Shown: piece after piece, positions 36,971 through 47,812 of the stretch
Numbering within the stretch: position 1 is the first letter of the stretch
Layout of the letters: each line of letters begins with the position of its first letter
Assembly: GCF_052857255.1 (NCBI RefSeq)
Contig: NC_135500.1
Coordinates: forward strand, 165,846,683-165,910,682
Length of the DNA stretch: 64,000 nucleotides
Origin: Amblyomma americanum
Taxonomy: Eukaryota; Arthropoda; Arachnida; Ixodida; Ixodidae
Direction of reading: 5' to 3'
The notes under the pieces: model-generated
What the model saw: only the letters and a program-made list of their open reading frames with translations
Database searches by the model: none
What the model was told of the DNA's origin: nothing
Program-made: the position numbers and the translations under genes

Positions 36971-39671
36971 CCACAGAAAGCTTTATTGATTGGTGTCCTT
37001 CTCTAATTATCTCGATTTCGATGTCGAAAGTTCTGAAATTGGCATGTTGTATTAGAGGGAGAAACGGAGATAGGGGGCGGGCGGTTCCTGCGGTTGGTAT
37101 TGAGGTCTACTAAACTGCATTAGGCTTAAGTCGTATACCCGGTGTAAAAGCCGTTAACAGCTAGTGCTGTAAAAGAGTGCGACGCGTCGGGCGTAGGAAG
37201 CAGGCTAACGAAATGTTGTGCCATAATGCATTATGAACGAGATCCCCTCGCATAATTTCGTCATCGCGTAGGCTTTGTGGGGCAGCTACGGTCGCCATCA
37301 CACCGCGCTGAAGTGTGCAACACCTGCGCCTAATTGCGGCTAATGCTTACTGCCGGCGGAAACAACAGTGTCCGTAACGTGCATGGTAAATGCATGCCGC
37401 TACATTGCAGCGCAGTTTTCCCAGGTTAGCACGCGGTCAACACCGACATCAGCAACGCGCAGAAATTAACTGCAATTCTCTTGTCCCCGGACATTGAACA
37501 ATGCACGTTCCCCCCTGCCCCCGAGAAATCCAACTGCCTTTCCCTCGTTGCCTCTAAAGGAGCCTTACTGCTGGTGCCGGAATTCTGACGCACTTTCGAG
37601 CACCCAGTGAGAGCGTGAACTTCACGAAATAGCCGGTAATGATGTCATGATCATAAAGTAAAGGGCTTAGCTGATCGCGAGGATGAGTTTGCCTACATTG
37701 CCGCCAGTGTAGCTGCATTTGTCTTCCGTGCAGAGATAAAGGAACGTATCTGAATCTGAGCATAGGTCGCCAGAATCTTCCACTATTTTGCGCACGAATA
37801 AACTTGCAGCATATGCTTACATGCTGGTTAAGGCAGTCAGTATTTCGACGAGAGCTAATTTCCCCCGATACATACCCAAATAATAAAGGAGACATCTTTC
37901 CTAGACGGCAGGCGCATATTTCTTGGAAGTTATCTCAATACTCGTCCTGCAAGAACCTAATCTCCATCATTTCGGCCTGTCCGCGTGAGCGGGTCATGAC
38001 GGAGTATACCGTATTCTCTGTTACACACCACAAAGTTCATAAAATTTGGAAAAGTTTTGACTACGATGTGAGTGATAGCGACGAATGTGTTTATCTATGT
38101 GGCGGAAAATCTTTACTGATCCCTGATATGAAGCAACTGGTTACTACGAAAGCAGCACCCAGAAATAACTTTCGGTTGAAAGGGACAGTCCCAACTTTAT
38201 CGCCGTTGGAGTTTTGCTTTTCGCTGTGTAGCCGACAGCGGTCCCTAATAACCGTAGTTTTCTGCGAGAGCTGTCTAGCTTCCCCTAATAGCCCTAAGGC
38301 TGCAGTAATTTGTACTCGATTGAGAAATTACTCTCCTGGTAAAAATTTACTCCGCATTTGGGGATTTTTCTAACACTTATAAAACACCGCCACTGGTTAC
38401 CCAACTACTGAGGGAAAAGCGCCTTTTAACTGTACAATACTCTTGCATCTTCCGCGTGTAGTTGTGCGCGAAGTGCAGTGAAGACAGCGTTAGGGCTGGC
38501 CATCGTTTAGCTAAGTTTGCTTACCAACCATTCCGTCGCATCAAACGTGCGTCTATCTCTGTGTGCACTCTGGGCTTAGGGTTCATCTTCTCCTATAGCG
38601 CTCTGGAAGTAGCCTCACTGCTCCTTGGCTATCCGGGTAATTGGATTTCGGACAGTTTTTGTCTCCCTACAGAAATAAACCACCCGCGTGGTCTCGCCAT
38701 GCGACTGTCGTACTCTGGGAGTAAGTGGAATATTGCTGTTTTTTTTTGTACGCTTTGTTGGTTTAGTGCATATGTGTATATTCTTTTTCTCTTGTTCCTT
38801 TACGGCGCATAGATGCTTTTTTTTCTTGCATTAAATAGACTCCACTTGGTGACTTCTCGGTGTCATCTCGAATTAATTGTTTGGTTTCTTTCAGCCCCCA
38901 AAGGGAAGAGTGTGGTTCTTGTTCTTTGTTAGCTCTCTCTGCTGTATCTTGCAATTCTGCTACCACTTCAGTCGTTATACTTAACTTCGTGTACTCTCTC
39001 TGCGCTGGCAGCTTACCAGCACTGCTTTCAACTCTGGCTACCGCACTTCCTTTTCTCCTTTCTCCTGCTTTTACAAACGTTCTTGAAAGGTCGTTTCTTA
39101 GGGTCATTCGTTCCTAAACAGGAGCCCATGAATCATTCCTATTTTCTGTTAGACTAGTGGCTGCAATGAAAGTGACTGAGGCTACGACGACCACATTGCA
39201 AGAAAAATGGAAACAAGCTTCAGCAAGCAGTTACAAACTATTACTGCTTGTACACAACGACCATAAGAGTGTCTGAGCACAGCAGTGGTGGCAAGCAGAC
39301 TGCGGAAGCCACAGGGCCAATAAGAATAGCTAGTTAAAAATAGAAAATACGTTTTACTATAGTGAAACGTGTCCACGGATTTCGCCTGCATGAAATTGAA
39401 TTCAGTTTCAAATATTTCACCTTGAAGAATTCCTAATTGGGCCAATAACAGGAAATATATAATGAACTTTTCGATGGTAGTTGGGATGCAGTAGAACACC
39501 ACTGTCAAATAGAATGCATTTCAGTTATACCAAGCTGTTTCCTGAGAGGGAGTGCGATCGTTTCCTGGAATGGCAGTTCTTCGCAGAATTTCGAGTGATT
39601 GTTGGAGGATGCACACCAGGGAGCCAGCTCCGGTCGATGATGGCGCGTTGCAACTCATATTGAGCACGATA
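36971..39671. other. Intergenic, no convincing gene
   Basis: Two longer frames occur: 189 codons plus (37804-38373, TTG start) and 114 codons minus (38763-39107, ATG start, Lys/Glu-rich because the plus strand is pyrimidine-rich). Neither shows a motif, splice context or family resemblance. Confidence 0.4.
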
Positions 39672-39774
39672 GTATGTATGTATGTATGTATGTATGTATG
39701 TATGTATGTATGTATGTATGTATGTATGTATGTATGTATGTATGTATGTATGTATGTATGTATGTATGTATGTA

Positions 39775-39828
<54 letters not shown>

Positions 39829-40243
39829 GTGTGTGTGTGTTATGTATGTATGTATGTATGTATGTATGTATGTATGTATGTATGTATGTATGTATGTATG
39901 TATGTATGTATGTATGTATGTATGTATGTATGTATGTATGTATGTATGTATGTATGTATGTATGTATGTATGTATGTATGTATGTATGTATGTATGTATG
40001 TATGTATGTATGTATGTATGTATGTATGTATGTATGTATGTATGTATGTATGTATGTATGTATGTATGTATGTATGTATGTATGTATGTATGTATGTATG
40101 TATGTATGTATGTATGTATGTATGTATGTATGTATGTATGTATGTATGTATGTATGTATGTATGTATGTATGTATGTATGTATGTATGTATGTATGTATG
40201 TATGTATGTATGTATGTATGTATGTATGTATGTATGTATGTAT
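39672..40243. repeat. Compound microsatellite (TATG)n-(TG)n-(TATG)n
   Basis: A (GTAT)n block from 39672 to 39780 is followed by (GT)n to about 39840 with two small interruptions ('tgttgtg', 'gttatg'), then a perfect (TATG)n block of about 400 bases to 40243. All long Met-Tyr-Val-Cys and Thr-Tyr-Ile-His frames here are artefacts of the repeat in every frame. The length may be under- or over-estimated by assembly. Confidence 0.98.
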
Positions 40244-41447
40244 TCCAGTCTTCCAGTACTTCCTACCGCGCTTACCACACTTCCTATCGTCCGCGAGATA
40301 GGATTTCCTTCAAAGAAAATCAAGCATCGTTTCCTTCCGATCGACTTGTTCCGGCCCCCTTCACATCTCGTTCACCACGTAGAGTTGGAGGCATCTTTGC
40401 ACAACTGTAAAATTGACAAATGTCTCGTGAACGTGATCCAGACCTTAATGGCTAATAAACTGCTAATTGTTTTCGAATCTTGATTGTCACGGTACACCTT
40501 GTCTGGACGTCTGCAATCTGTTCCTTCCGCAGTTGTGCTGGCAACCTCAGCAGAACTGAATTTTACAACTTGCATCACTCCTTTGGCTAGTAACGCGAAT
40601 TGGTTTTTTATTATCGCTTACACAGTTATTTTAAATCATTTCAGCTTGCTCTGAAGAGCATATGGAAAACATTAAGAAACATTGGCTTGAGGATCTTGTA
40701 TTAAAATAATGCTGGTTTTCCAGAGGGCGCTTTGAGGAATATTTGAGTCATTGTGGCAAAAGTAAAAACGAATATAAAGTCAGTCCTTGCCCCAGAAATC
40801 AGCTTCATACAAAAATATTTTAAAAGTCGTGTTGCATTGAAAGTGAAAACTATTTCTTGTGTACGAATCCACAGGGATTAAGTTTTATTGCCTGTGTGTT
40901 GGAGTACGTATTTGTGAAAAAGCCATTTATCTACTCAGATTTGTTACAATAAGAAAACTTGAATTTTTCAGAAAAAATATTATTAATTTCTGCTTAACTC
41001 CACACCTAGACACGTCAGTCTGTAGAAGGCAATGTGCTTCTTTTTTATGCCTCTTGCCCTGACAGTGTTTATCACAACACGTTTGTTAGTAGCATTGGTG
41101 TACTGTCGTCTACCATCACTACCACCATTCATCCCCTCTAGAATGGGAAGTCACAACGGAAGCCAGAGTGGTTCTGCAACCTTTGGTCGTTACAACAAGC
41201 TTACACCCCTTAGCGAAAACTAATACGTTTGGAATATACGGCGGGATACTTATATTGTATATTAAACATAATTTTAATTCATAAATCCACTAAAAGTATG
41301 GAGAAAATACATTCCTCAAACTTTATGCTTGGTATTCGACATATATATTCTTAAAATTTTCCAGAAATACGGCACATAATGAATTATTCGAGAACGTTTC
41401 TAATGAGTGAAAAAACAAGTGGGCGATTTTAGCAACTTGTCAAGTAT
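40244..41447. other. Intergenic, no feature seen
   Basis: A+T-rich with frames below 70 codons and no shared repeat recognised. Confidence 0.5.
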
Positions 41448-41912
41448 TAAAAGTGTTTTATCGTACATATGAAATAAATTCATCTGAAGTATACTTGAAT
41501 TTTAACAAATGGGCAGTCCTTTCATACTTATTTGAAGCACACTTTTAGCTGCCGTAGAATAATCTGGTGCTCGAAATCGCGTTTCGGGAAATGGCATTTG
41601 CATCTTGGCAATGTATATAAAGTGCACTTTCGTAAATACGGCTTCCATTCTAAGGAATGAACTATCTGCGTAAACATACTCGCGGCACACTTCAAGCTGC
41701 CGTTGAACAGTATAGTGCACGAAATAGCGTTTCGGGAAATGGCATTTGCCTGCTTGCAATATATTTAAAGTGTACTGTCGTAAATACGAAATTAATCCGT
41801 CCGAAGTATACTTCAATTTTAATAAATGAGCAGTCCGTGTAAACTGATTTGCAGCACACTTCAAGCTACCGTGGAGGAACATAGTACTCGAAGCCACGTT
41901 TCGAGAAACATT
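41448..41912. repeat. Tandem repeat, about three units of 149-168 bases
   Basis: Three sets of landmarks recur in order: 'gcacactt..agctgccgt' at 41537, 41685 and 41853; 'gcgtttcgggaaatggcatt' at 41579 and 41728 and a variant 'acgtttcgagaaac' at 41896; 'gaagtatacttgaattttaa' at 41485 and 'gaagtatacttcaattttaa' at 41804. Spacing 148-149 then 168 bases shows a length polymorphism between units. Units are partly diverged. The 131-codon minus frame (41502-41897) is produced by this repeat. Confidence 0.8.
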
Positions 41913-44884
41913 GAAAACTCGCCCTTTTCTGTCGTACTTTCGTTTATAGTAACTTCTAGCAGGAATGCAATCGCCACTTATTTAAATTACATGTGGACAG
42001 CGTGATAGCATTATACCGGCAAGGGCGCCGTGCGCACAAAAGGGACCCCATCTGGCAAGGCCGACGGCCTCTCATAGGCACCCATGTATTTGTTGCTTGA
42101 GAGTTGGACTCCTCACCGATGCATGACACAAGTTACCAATAACAACTCTGTTCTAGATAGTCCCCAGATTCGAACGCGGCCACTGCGGCGCTTGTGCGAC
42201 AATTTGGGTGCCCACAGTCTTTGCACAAAATTCTCCTCACCGGGCAAGATATGGTGCTCTCTCTCGGGAGTGTATGTAAGGCAATCCAAGTATTACGTTT
42301 GTCGGAGCAGTTCCTCTTTGTTGAGGTCAATTTCTACCGGCATTTGCTGTGCGGCGACATATTTCTCGTTCAATTAATCCCCGTCATGTGACCTTGCATT
42401 GTCATTGACTTATTCATGAGCCGGTTCAGTCAATATTTCTGCTGTTGACAGCACTGATCAGTGTCATCCGGTAAATCCGACTAGTGCACCTTTTTGTAAG
42501 CCCAAATGAATATATTTTTAGTGAGTTTTAAATGCTAAGTAACGTATTTAATGTACATTTTAGTATAATTTGACGTATAATATTATACTAAGTGGGCAGA
42601 AAATGTATTTTTGATAGATTTATAAGAATGATCAAAATTTTACTCGTACCATACATAGAAATCATTCGATTGCAATTGAGCATAGGGAAAAAAAACGCAA
42701 AGTTAATGAGAAATTAACACAATGTGCTCGAAATGCATTTTTAACACAGCCTTTTTTCGCTAAGGGCTTGTACTACCAAGTTGCATGAAACAAACGTGGC
42801 ACATACAATTAGCATGGTGTGAGGCTCACGATTGTTATAAAACCAAAATAGCCCCATTCTGCAGCTACAATTATTAATCACATAGGACATACTGTAGCTC
42901 TTTGGTTATAATCAACACTCACAACCACTTCTTCAGCTCATAACGCTACAAGCCCTTTATAGAATAATCGAATTTTGAAAATGGGCAACTCTCGCCAAGG
43001 TAGTCTCGAAGACGATATAAAAACAGGCTTCTTACGTCAAAGTGCCTCCACTATGAAATACAAACATAAATATATTCTTGCAATTTGAAGAACAAAAGGC
43101 TGGTTTTACACAGCTAGCTGCAGACAATAATGGGGTGTAACTGAAGTCCGCTGTACATGCTTTTTCTCGTGATACAACTCACTGGAGTACGAAGTATTGT
43201 GAAGAAAACAACAATAATAGAGAGGGCAGCACAGTTAGGTAGATCACAAAAGTGGCTAACGGGTGCCGCTACAAAGAATGTAGACCCGTTGAATTGTTTT
43301 GTTCTCTAGGCGGCCGCTTGATGAGCAAACAACCGCCGTAGTGAAGCCCAGGCCTGCATGCAGTACCGAGATGGCCTGAGCAAATAGTGTCTTGGCTAGT
43401 ATCTCTTCTGTGTAGCGTTTTCTTTAGGCCGAAGTACCGGAGCCACACTTCTAGACACGCTGGAGCCGAAATTTTGGCTTGCGCCTAGATATTTGCAGGG
43501 AGCTTGCCACTAGGAACTAGAAAAGTACGTGACTTGGCAACGCGCTAATAATCTTTCATAAACTTTGAGTTTTCCAGCTTGAGAGCTCATTAAGAAAGCC
43601 ATTGTTGCTGTGTAGACGCAGTCTTCATTGACTCGTTATTCTCTGTCCTAATTTAGACATTGTAAACTTCGCACTTTTACTTTAGGTGAGCAGTTTTTGT
43701 TTGTTTTTACTTTCTGTTTCTTGCCTATAGCACTGATAAGTTATACACATACTGAATTACACTAAATGGAGTACAAAGCTGGCGAACATCTAAGTACATA
43801 GTTTACGGTATATTCGTTGCCACGCCTGACTTAATTAATGATGCTTCAAAGGTACCAGTCCTAGCAATGATTTTTAATCCCTGGAGCACTGCCTTTGACA
43901 GGAAAAACAGCAAAAATTGGCATACTTTTTATGTTTTGTGGTCGAAAAACAATTGAAAGCCTAATTTTTTCATATAATGCACTTTCAAATATTTTTAATA
44001 GGTTCTATGCACCGATGAAGGCTCCTAACGTTATAATTATCTTCAAAGCAAATGGTCGTCATGGAAGAAAAGAAAAGGGCAGGACATGGTACTAAGAAGC
44101 GCCATTTCTGTTCAAACTCTTCACTAACTTAACAGCGCTCAGGAAGTCGAGTCATGCACGTTTATAGCGCCATCTTTGAGGAGAAATAAATAGCGTAATT
44201 TTCACTATGACTTGTAGCAGTTGGAAGCGTCAAATACTCGCAGTCATGATGAGATCTTCATCAGAAACAGGCGATTGACACAGAAACCATACCAATCGAA
44301 ATTATCGATAAGCACCAGATTGATGCGCTGGTGAAGAATTTGGGTGGAAATTATTTTTTAGTATCGGTCGATGCGGCCTACGTATGTAATTGTTTGTTAA
44401 TATGTTATCAACGATCAATGACCCCTGTAAAAGACTTTGAGGTGCAGAAGAATAATACAGCGTTACCTTGTATTAGCATGAACTCTCTTTCAGCAGTAAT
44501 GAAAAAACGAGTCAGCTGGGGCTCGCTAGAAACGTTCGAACAAGAAAAATCAGTTTTGCACAATTTATAGGATAGCGCATGACTGTTCCCGCGCGTTGCA
44601 CGACCCCAGCACCACAGTCGAACCCCTCCACAATACGGTCAATAGCTAATAAACAATTAGGGCGCGAAGTAGAGTGCTCAAGATGCCATTGTTAAAAGTT
44701 TCGGGCTTCCGTCTTTTGTGATTGCTGACAACCTTTATTCATTTCTTGTCTTTTGCACGCAAGATGTGGCCATCTCTCGATCATTTTCTGCAACTTGAAT
44801 TTTTGTGTAACTACACCGAGGTGACATTCTAATTTATTTGGTTTACCAGGCGTTAGTACCCCGGTAGTGACAGAATATTTGTTA
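41913..44884. other. Intergenic, no gene recognised
   Basis: About 3 kb, A+T-rich. A 20-base block at 42738-42757 recurs inverted at 48273-48292. 'cagattcgaacgcggcc' at about 42170 resembles an inverted tRNA box B without a box A. No coding evidence. Confidence 0.4.
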
Positions 44885-45006
44885 ATTGAAAATATACCTG
44901 CGCTCAAAAGACACGGACTGAAAGATAAAGACACACACACACAGCGCTGTGTGTGTGTGTCTTTATCTTTCAGTCCGTGTCTTTTGAGCGCAGGTATATT
45001 TTCAAT
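44885..45006. repeat. Perfect 122-base palindrome (61-base arms, no spacer)
   Basis: Every base from 44885 pairs with its mirror to 45006, with the centre between 44945 and 44946 at 'cagc|gctg'. Each arm contains (AC)6/(GT)6 next to the centre, then 'aaagataaag' and 'acacggactg'. Pairing stops abruptly at both ends. It could be a recent foldback duplication, a hairpin-end fusion or a fold-back assembly/library artefact. Confidence 0.97.
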
Positions 45007-46744
45007 ATGGTAAACCAACTCGCCCAACAAGCCACTCTATTTGTTAATGTCGTATTCTGAGCAAGTGAAAGAAGTTAAACAGGCTATTTATTACCTATAA
45101 AATCATTGCACCACAAATTGTTGTTTTCAGTTTGAAAAGAGCTCGTATATTTCCGCTGTGTAAAAGTCGTAAAAAGAAAACAAGGCTGAAGACTGTTGAG
45201 ATATCTAGATAGGACGACGTATTGTAGTGATATTGGAAAAAACATATTTGTTTTCGCTTAACATTTAGAAGCCTTTGTAGTCATATGCAACAATCAGTAT
45301 TGCTTTATCGCTGGCGGCTGAACCATACAAGCCATAAAGAACGTCTACGATTTCGTAAACCGCGATTTAGACCAAAACAAAAGTCTCATGTTTAGGCGTC
45401 AGAAAAGCATGTGCCTCATCGAGTCACGACGTCCTACGCTGCAAACATAATGTATATCAAGTTCACGGCCGTTAAGACCCATTTAGTACATTGTGACTGT
45501 ATGCGAAGCCGCACCGATATCGTAACACTCGACGAATTACTACTGATAGATAAGAAATAAATAGTTGTGTTCAGCAGAGCTTATTTATTAGGCTGGCTTT
45601 TATTTAACTTGTACGCACGTCAACGATCTCGGAAGCTGTACATCTCATTGTTGTGTTTTCTGGTGCTCTGACGGCCCGCTGTTAATGCCACGTCATCACA
45701 TGCATTGTCAAGCTGTTGGTAAGTTTCAGCTAACTCCTTCCGGCTAAAGAAGTAGTTTTGCAGTAACCTGATTGCAGTTATTAGCCGAGAAAATGAACTA
45801 GGATGTTTTCATAGCCCTCATATAAGATCGCACTTACAACCCAGTTGTATTTTCGTTCACCTACTTTGTAATAACTGAAACTCTCTGGCTGTTGGGAATT
45901 CTTCGACCGGGCAGTACCTAGGTACACTTTGTGATTTTGACATGTTTCTGAACACTGACGTTGCGTTCTTCTGCGAGAGTCCGTGAAATTGCATGCTTAT
46001 TTTTTTCTCTCAAAGTAACATGCCCATTACAATTACTCGAATAGATGCTTCGTGTGCAGGCCTGCAGTTATTTGGGCTATGAAATTTCCTGTTTAAATTT
46101 TTGGACTTTTTCTTGCACAACATACATACCATCATTTTAAAACCTAAGCTAGCCTCTGTCATCTTCTGCTGGAACAAAAAGATACTCTTGATATGTTTGC
46201 ATATCTGAAATTCTCAGAGATTTTCTTGTTATTTATTGAAACTGTCGTACTTAAACATGAGTGGTCGAAGGACTTGTGTGCTCCGTATGTACATGGGCGT
46301 ATTATGCACCAATGAGAGTGAGTGTATCTCCCTCTTGTGCGCACTAAAAGCTGTGAAGACGCTAGTACGTTCCATGTGGCACTTACCCTTGACAAGCTGA
46401 CAGAAGGCAAGCACTGTTTCCTTTCTCGTCAAAGAATTAAGTAAATGTTTAACTTACAAACCTAATCACAACACTCAATGCCTAGTGCTTGTAGGAATCA
46501 GTAATATATGGTTCTTTGTCTCTTACTATATTCTATGCTCTAAACGGCAAACCACTACCACTGAAGTTCTTGTACTGCTTTGTCAGGCTAGCAAATTGTT
46601 CTTTATTTTTGCTATTGACAAGGACTCATTTATTGAGTGAATAAGTGTTAGAACCATACTGCAAGAAATTTATTGTACCAAACTTATCCCCAAAGACTTC
46701 GCTAACTAGAAATCGGGGTGGTTTCCCCTATTTAGTTAAGCTAA
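45007..46744. other. Intergenic, no gene recognised
   Basis: A+T-rich, frames below 85 codons, no repeat shared within the window. Confidence 0.5.
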
Positions 46745-47012
46745 GCAATATATTTATTCATTTTTATTTTTAGTGCTGTCAGGACTCTTAGGCATTACAG
46801 TGAGGGGGAGCATATGAACTCGGCTATAGTTATCTTTAATTTATCGGCGTCGACGATGGTAGCAATGAAGACAGGGACGTGGTTCCAGTATTTTGCAGAT
46901 TGAGGAGAAACTGAATCAATAAAAAGGCTGGTTCGACAGTGCTGGATCGCTACGTTGGTGTAGTGATTGCTGTGTGGGCCCATAGCACTTGGTACTGCGG
47001 AAGGTAGCACGA
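46745..47012 (-). mobile_element. 5'-truncated LINE 3' end (CR1/L2-like)
   Basis: The minus-strand frame 47010-46795 reads 'CRTSLFIDSVSPQSAKYWNH' followed by 'VPVFIATIVDADKLKITIAE'. This is the pattern at the very C terminus of CR1/L2-type RT proteins ('R..sFf..tv..WN.LP......s...F'). It ends at a stop, followed by 'actgtaatgcctaagagtcc', and AATAAA on the minus strand (complement of 46753-46758), then an AT-rich tail. Only the last 70 codons and 3' UTR remain. Confidence 0.6.
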
Positions 47013-47426
47013 AAAAAAAAAACTCTTACATTTATGTATCCGCAATTGAACATCGCCTAATAAGCACTCCTTTGCGCGAAATTGCAATTGTAAGATGAGT
47101 GGCTAAAAACACGCATGTAGAAAAACGCTTGAAACAGGTTCACAAAACAGGGTTGACATAGAAAATAATATATATACTGCTTAAAATGCGGGAATGAGAA
47201 GCACAATGAACGAACCGTTAAGAAGTAACATTACTTTCTCCACGCCAAGCTAGGGTGGGCGTGCACGAGTGGCCCGAAGAATTGTAGCACGAACCCTTTT
47301 ACCTGTTCTGAGTTCACAATGTAATTCGCAGAATAAGGAACGTCGAACATGACACATTTTAAATAACGTTGTTATTAGCTGAATGTGTTACAGTCCGGAG
47401 TGAATATGCTGGACAAAACTGATAGC
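47013..47426. other. Intergenic, no feature seen
   Basis: A+T-rich, with no reading frame or repeat before the foldback element begins. Confidence 0.5.
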
Positions 47427-47812
47427 AGACTCCGTATTTTATAACCTGTCCATTTTACAATTTCCATTTCGCGTCCATTTGGTCCTCTGTCATTAGCCAC
47501 TTTGGGAGGGCAACCGACCAATAGGTGGTTGACGACCGAACCTAACAATTGGCTGCCACTGGCGGTCATATGCGTCCAATGGGGAGATGTATCACAGCTG
47601 TCTGTAAACGGCAGGCGACTGGATCTGACTACTGGCTGCCATTCACTGCGATATGCAGCCAGTGATGAGGAGTGGTCACCAACCACTCAATGGCTGGGTG
47701 GCTTCCCGCAGACGCTGGAAAGCGGAGGGCATATCTGAGGGACCACTGGCAGATAACCAAATGGACGTTAAACGGACAGTGAAAAATTGACAGCTGATAA
47801 ATACGGCCCCAG
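47427..47812. mobile_element. Foldback (inverted repeat) element, family 2
   Basis: Left and right halves are diverged reverse complements: 'ccgtattttataacctgtcc' pairs with the complement of 'gacagctgataaatacgg', and 'gcgtccatttggtcctctgt' with the complement of 'ataaccaaatggacgttaaa'. Internally 'ggctgccactggcggtcata' and 'ggctgccattcactgcgata' repeat with a spacing of about 85 bases. G+C content is higher than the flanks. No coding frame of its own. A related sequence lies at 51290-51408. MITE-like by structure; superfamily unknown. Confidence 0.65.

Noticed and set aside
37804..38373. 189-codon plus frame
   Set aside because: Opens with TTG, has no domain, and a frame of this length is expected about once by chance in 64 kb.
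38763..39107. 114-codon charged minus frame with ATG
   Set aside because: Lys/Glu/Arg richness follows from the purine-rich strand composition; nothing supports expression.
39552..40483. Long Met-Tyr-Val-Cys and Thr-Tyr-Ile-His reading frames (up to 269 codons)
   Set aside because: They are translations of the TATG/TG microsatellite, open in every frame because the repeat lacks stops.
42165..42190. Inverted box-B-like word 'gattcgaacgcggcc'
   Set aside because: No box A at a suitable distance and no SINE body; most likely chance.
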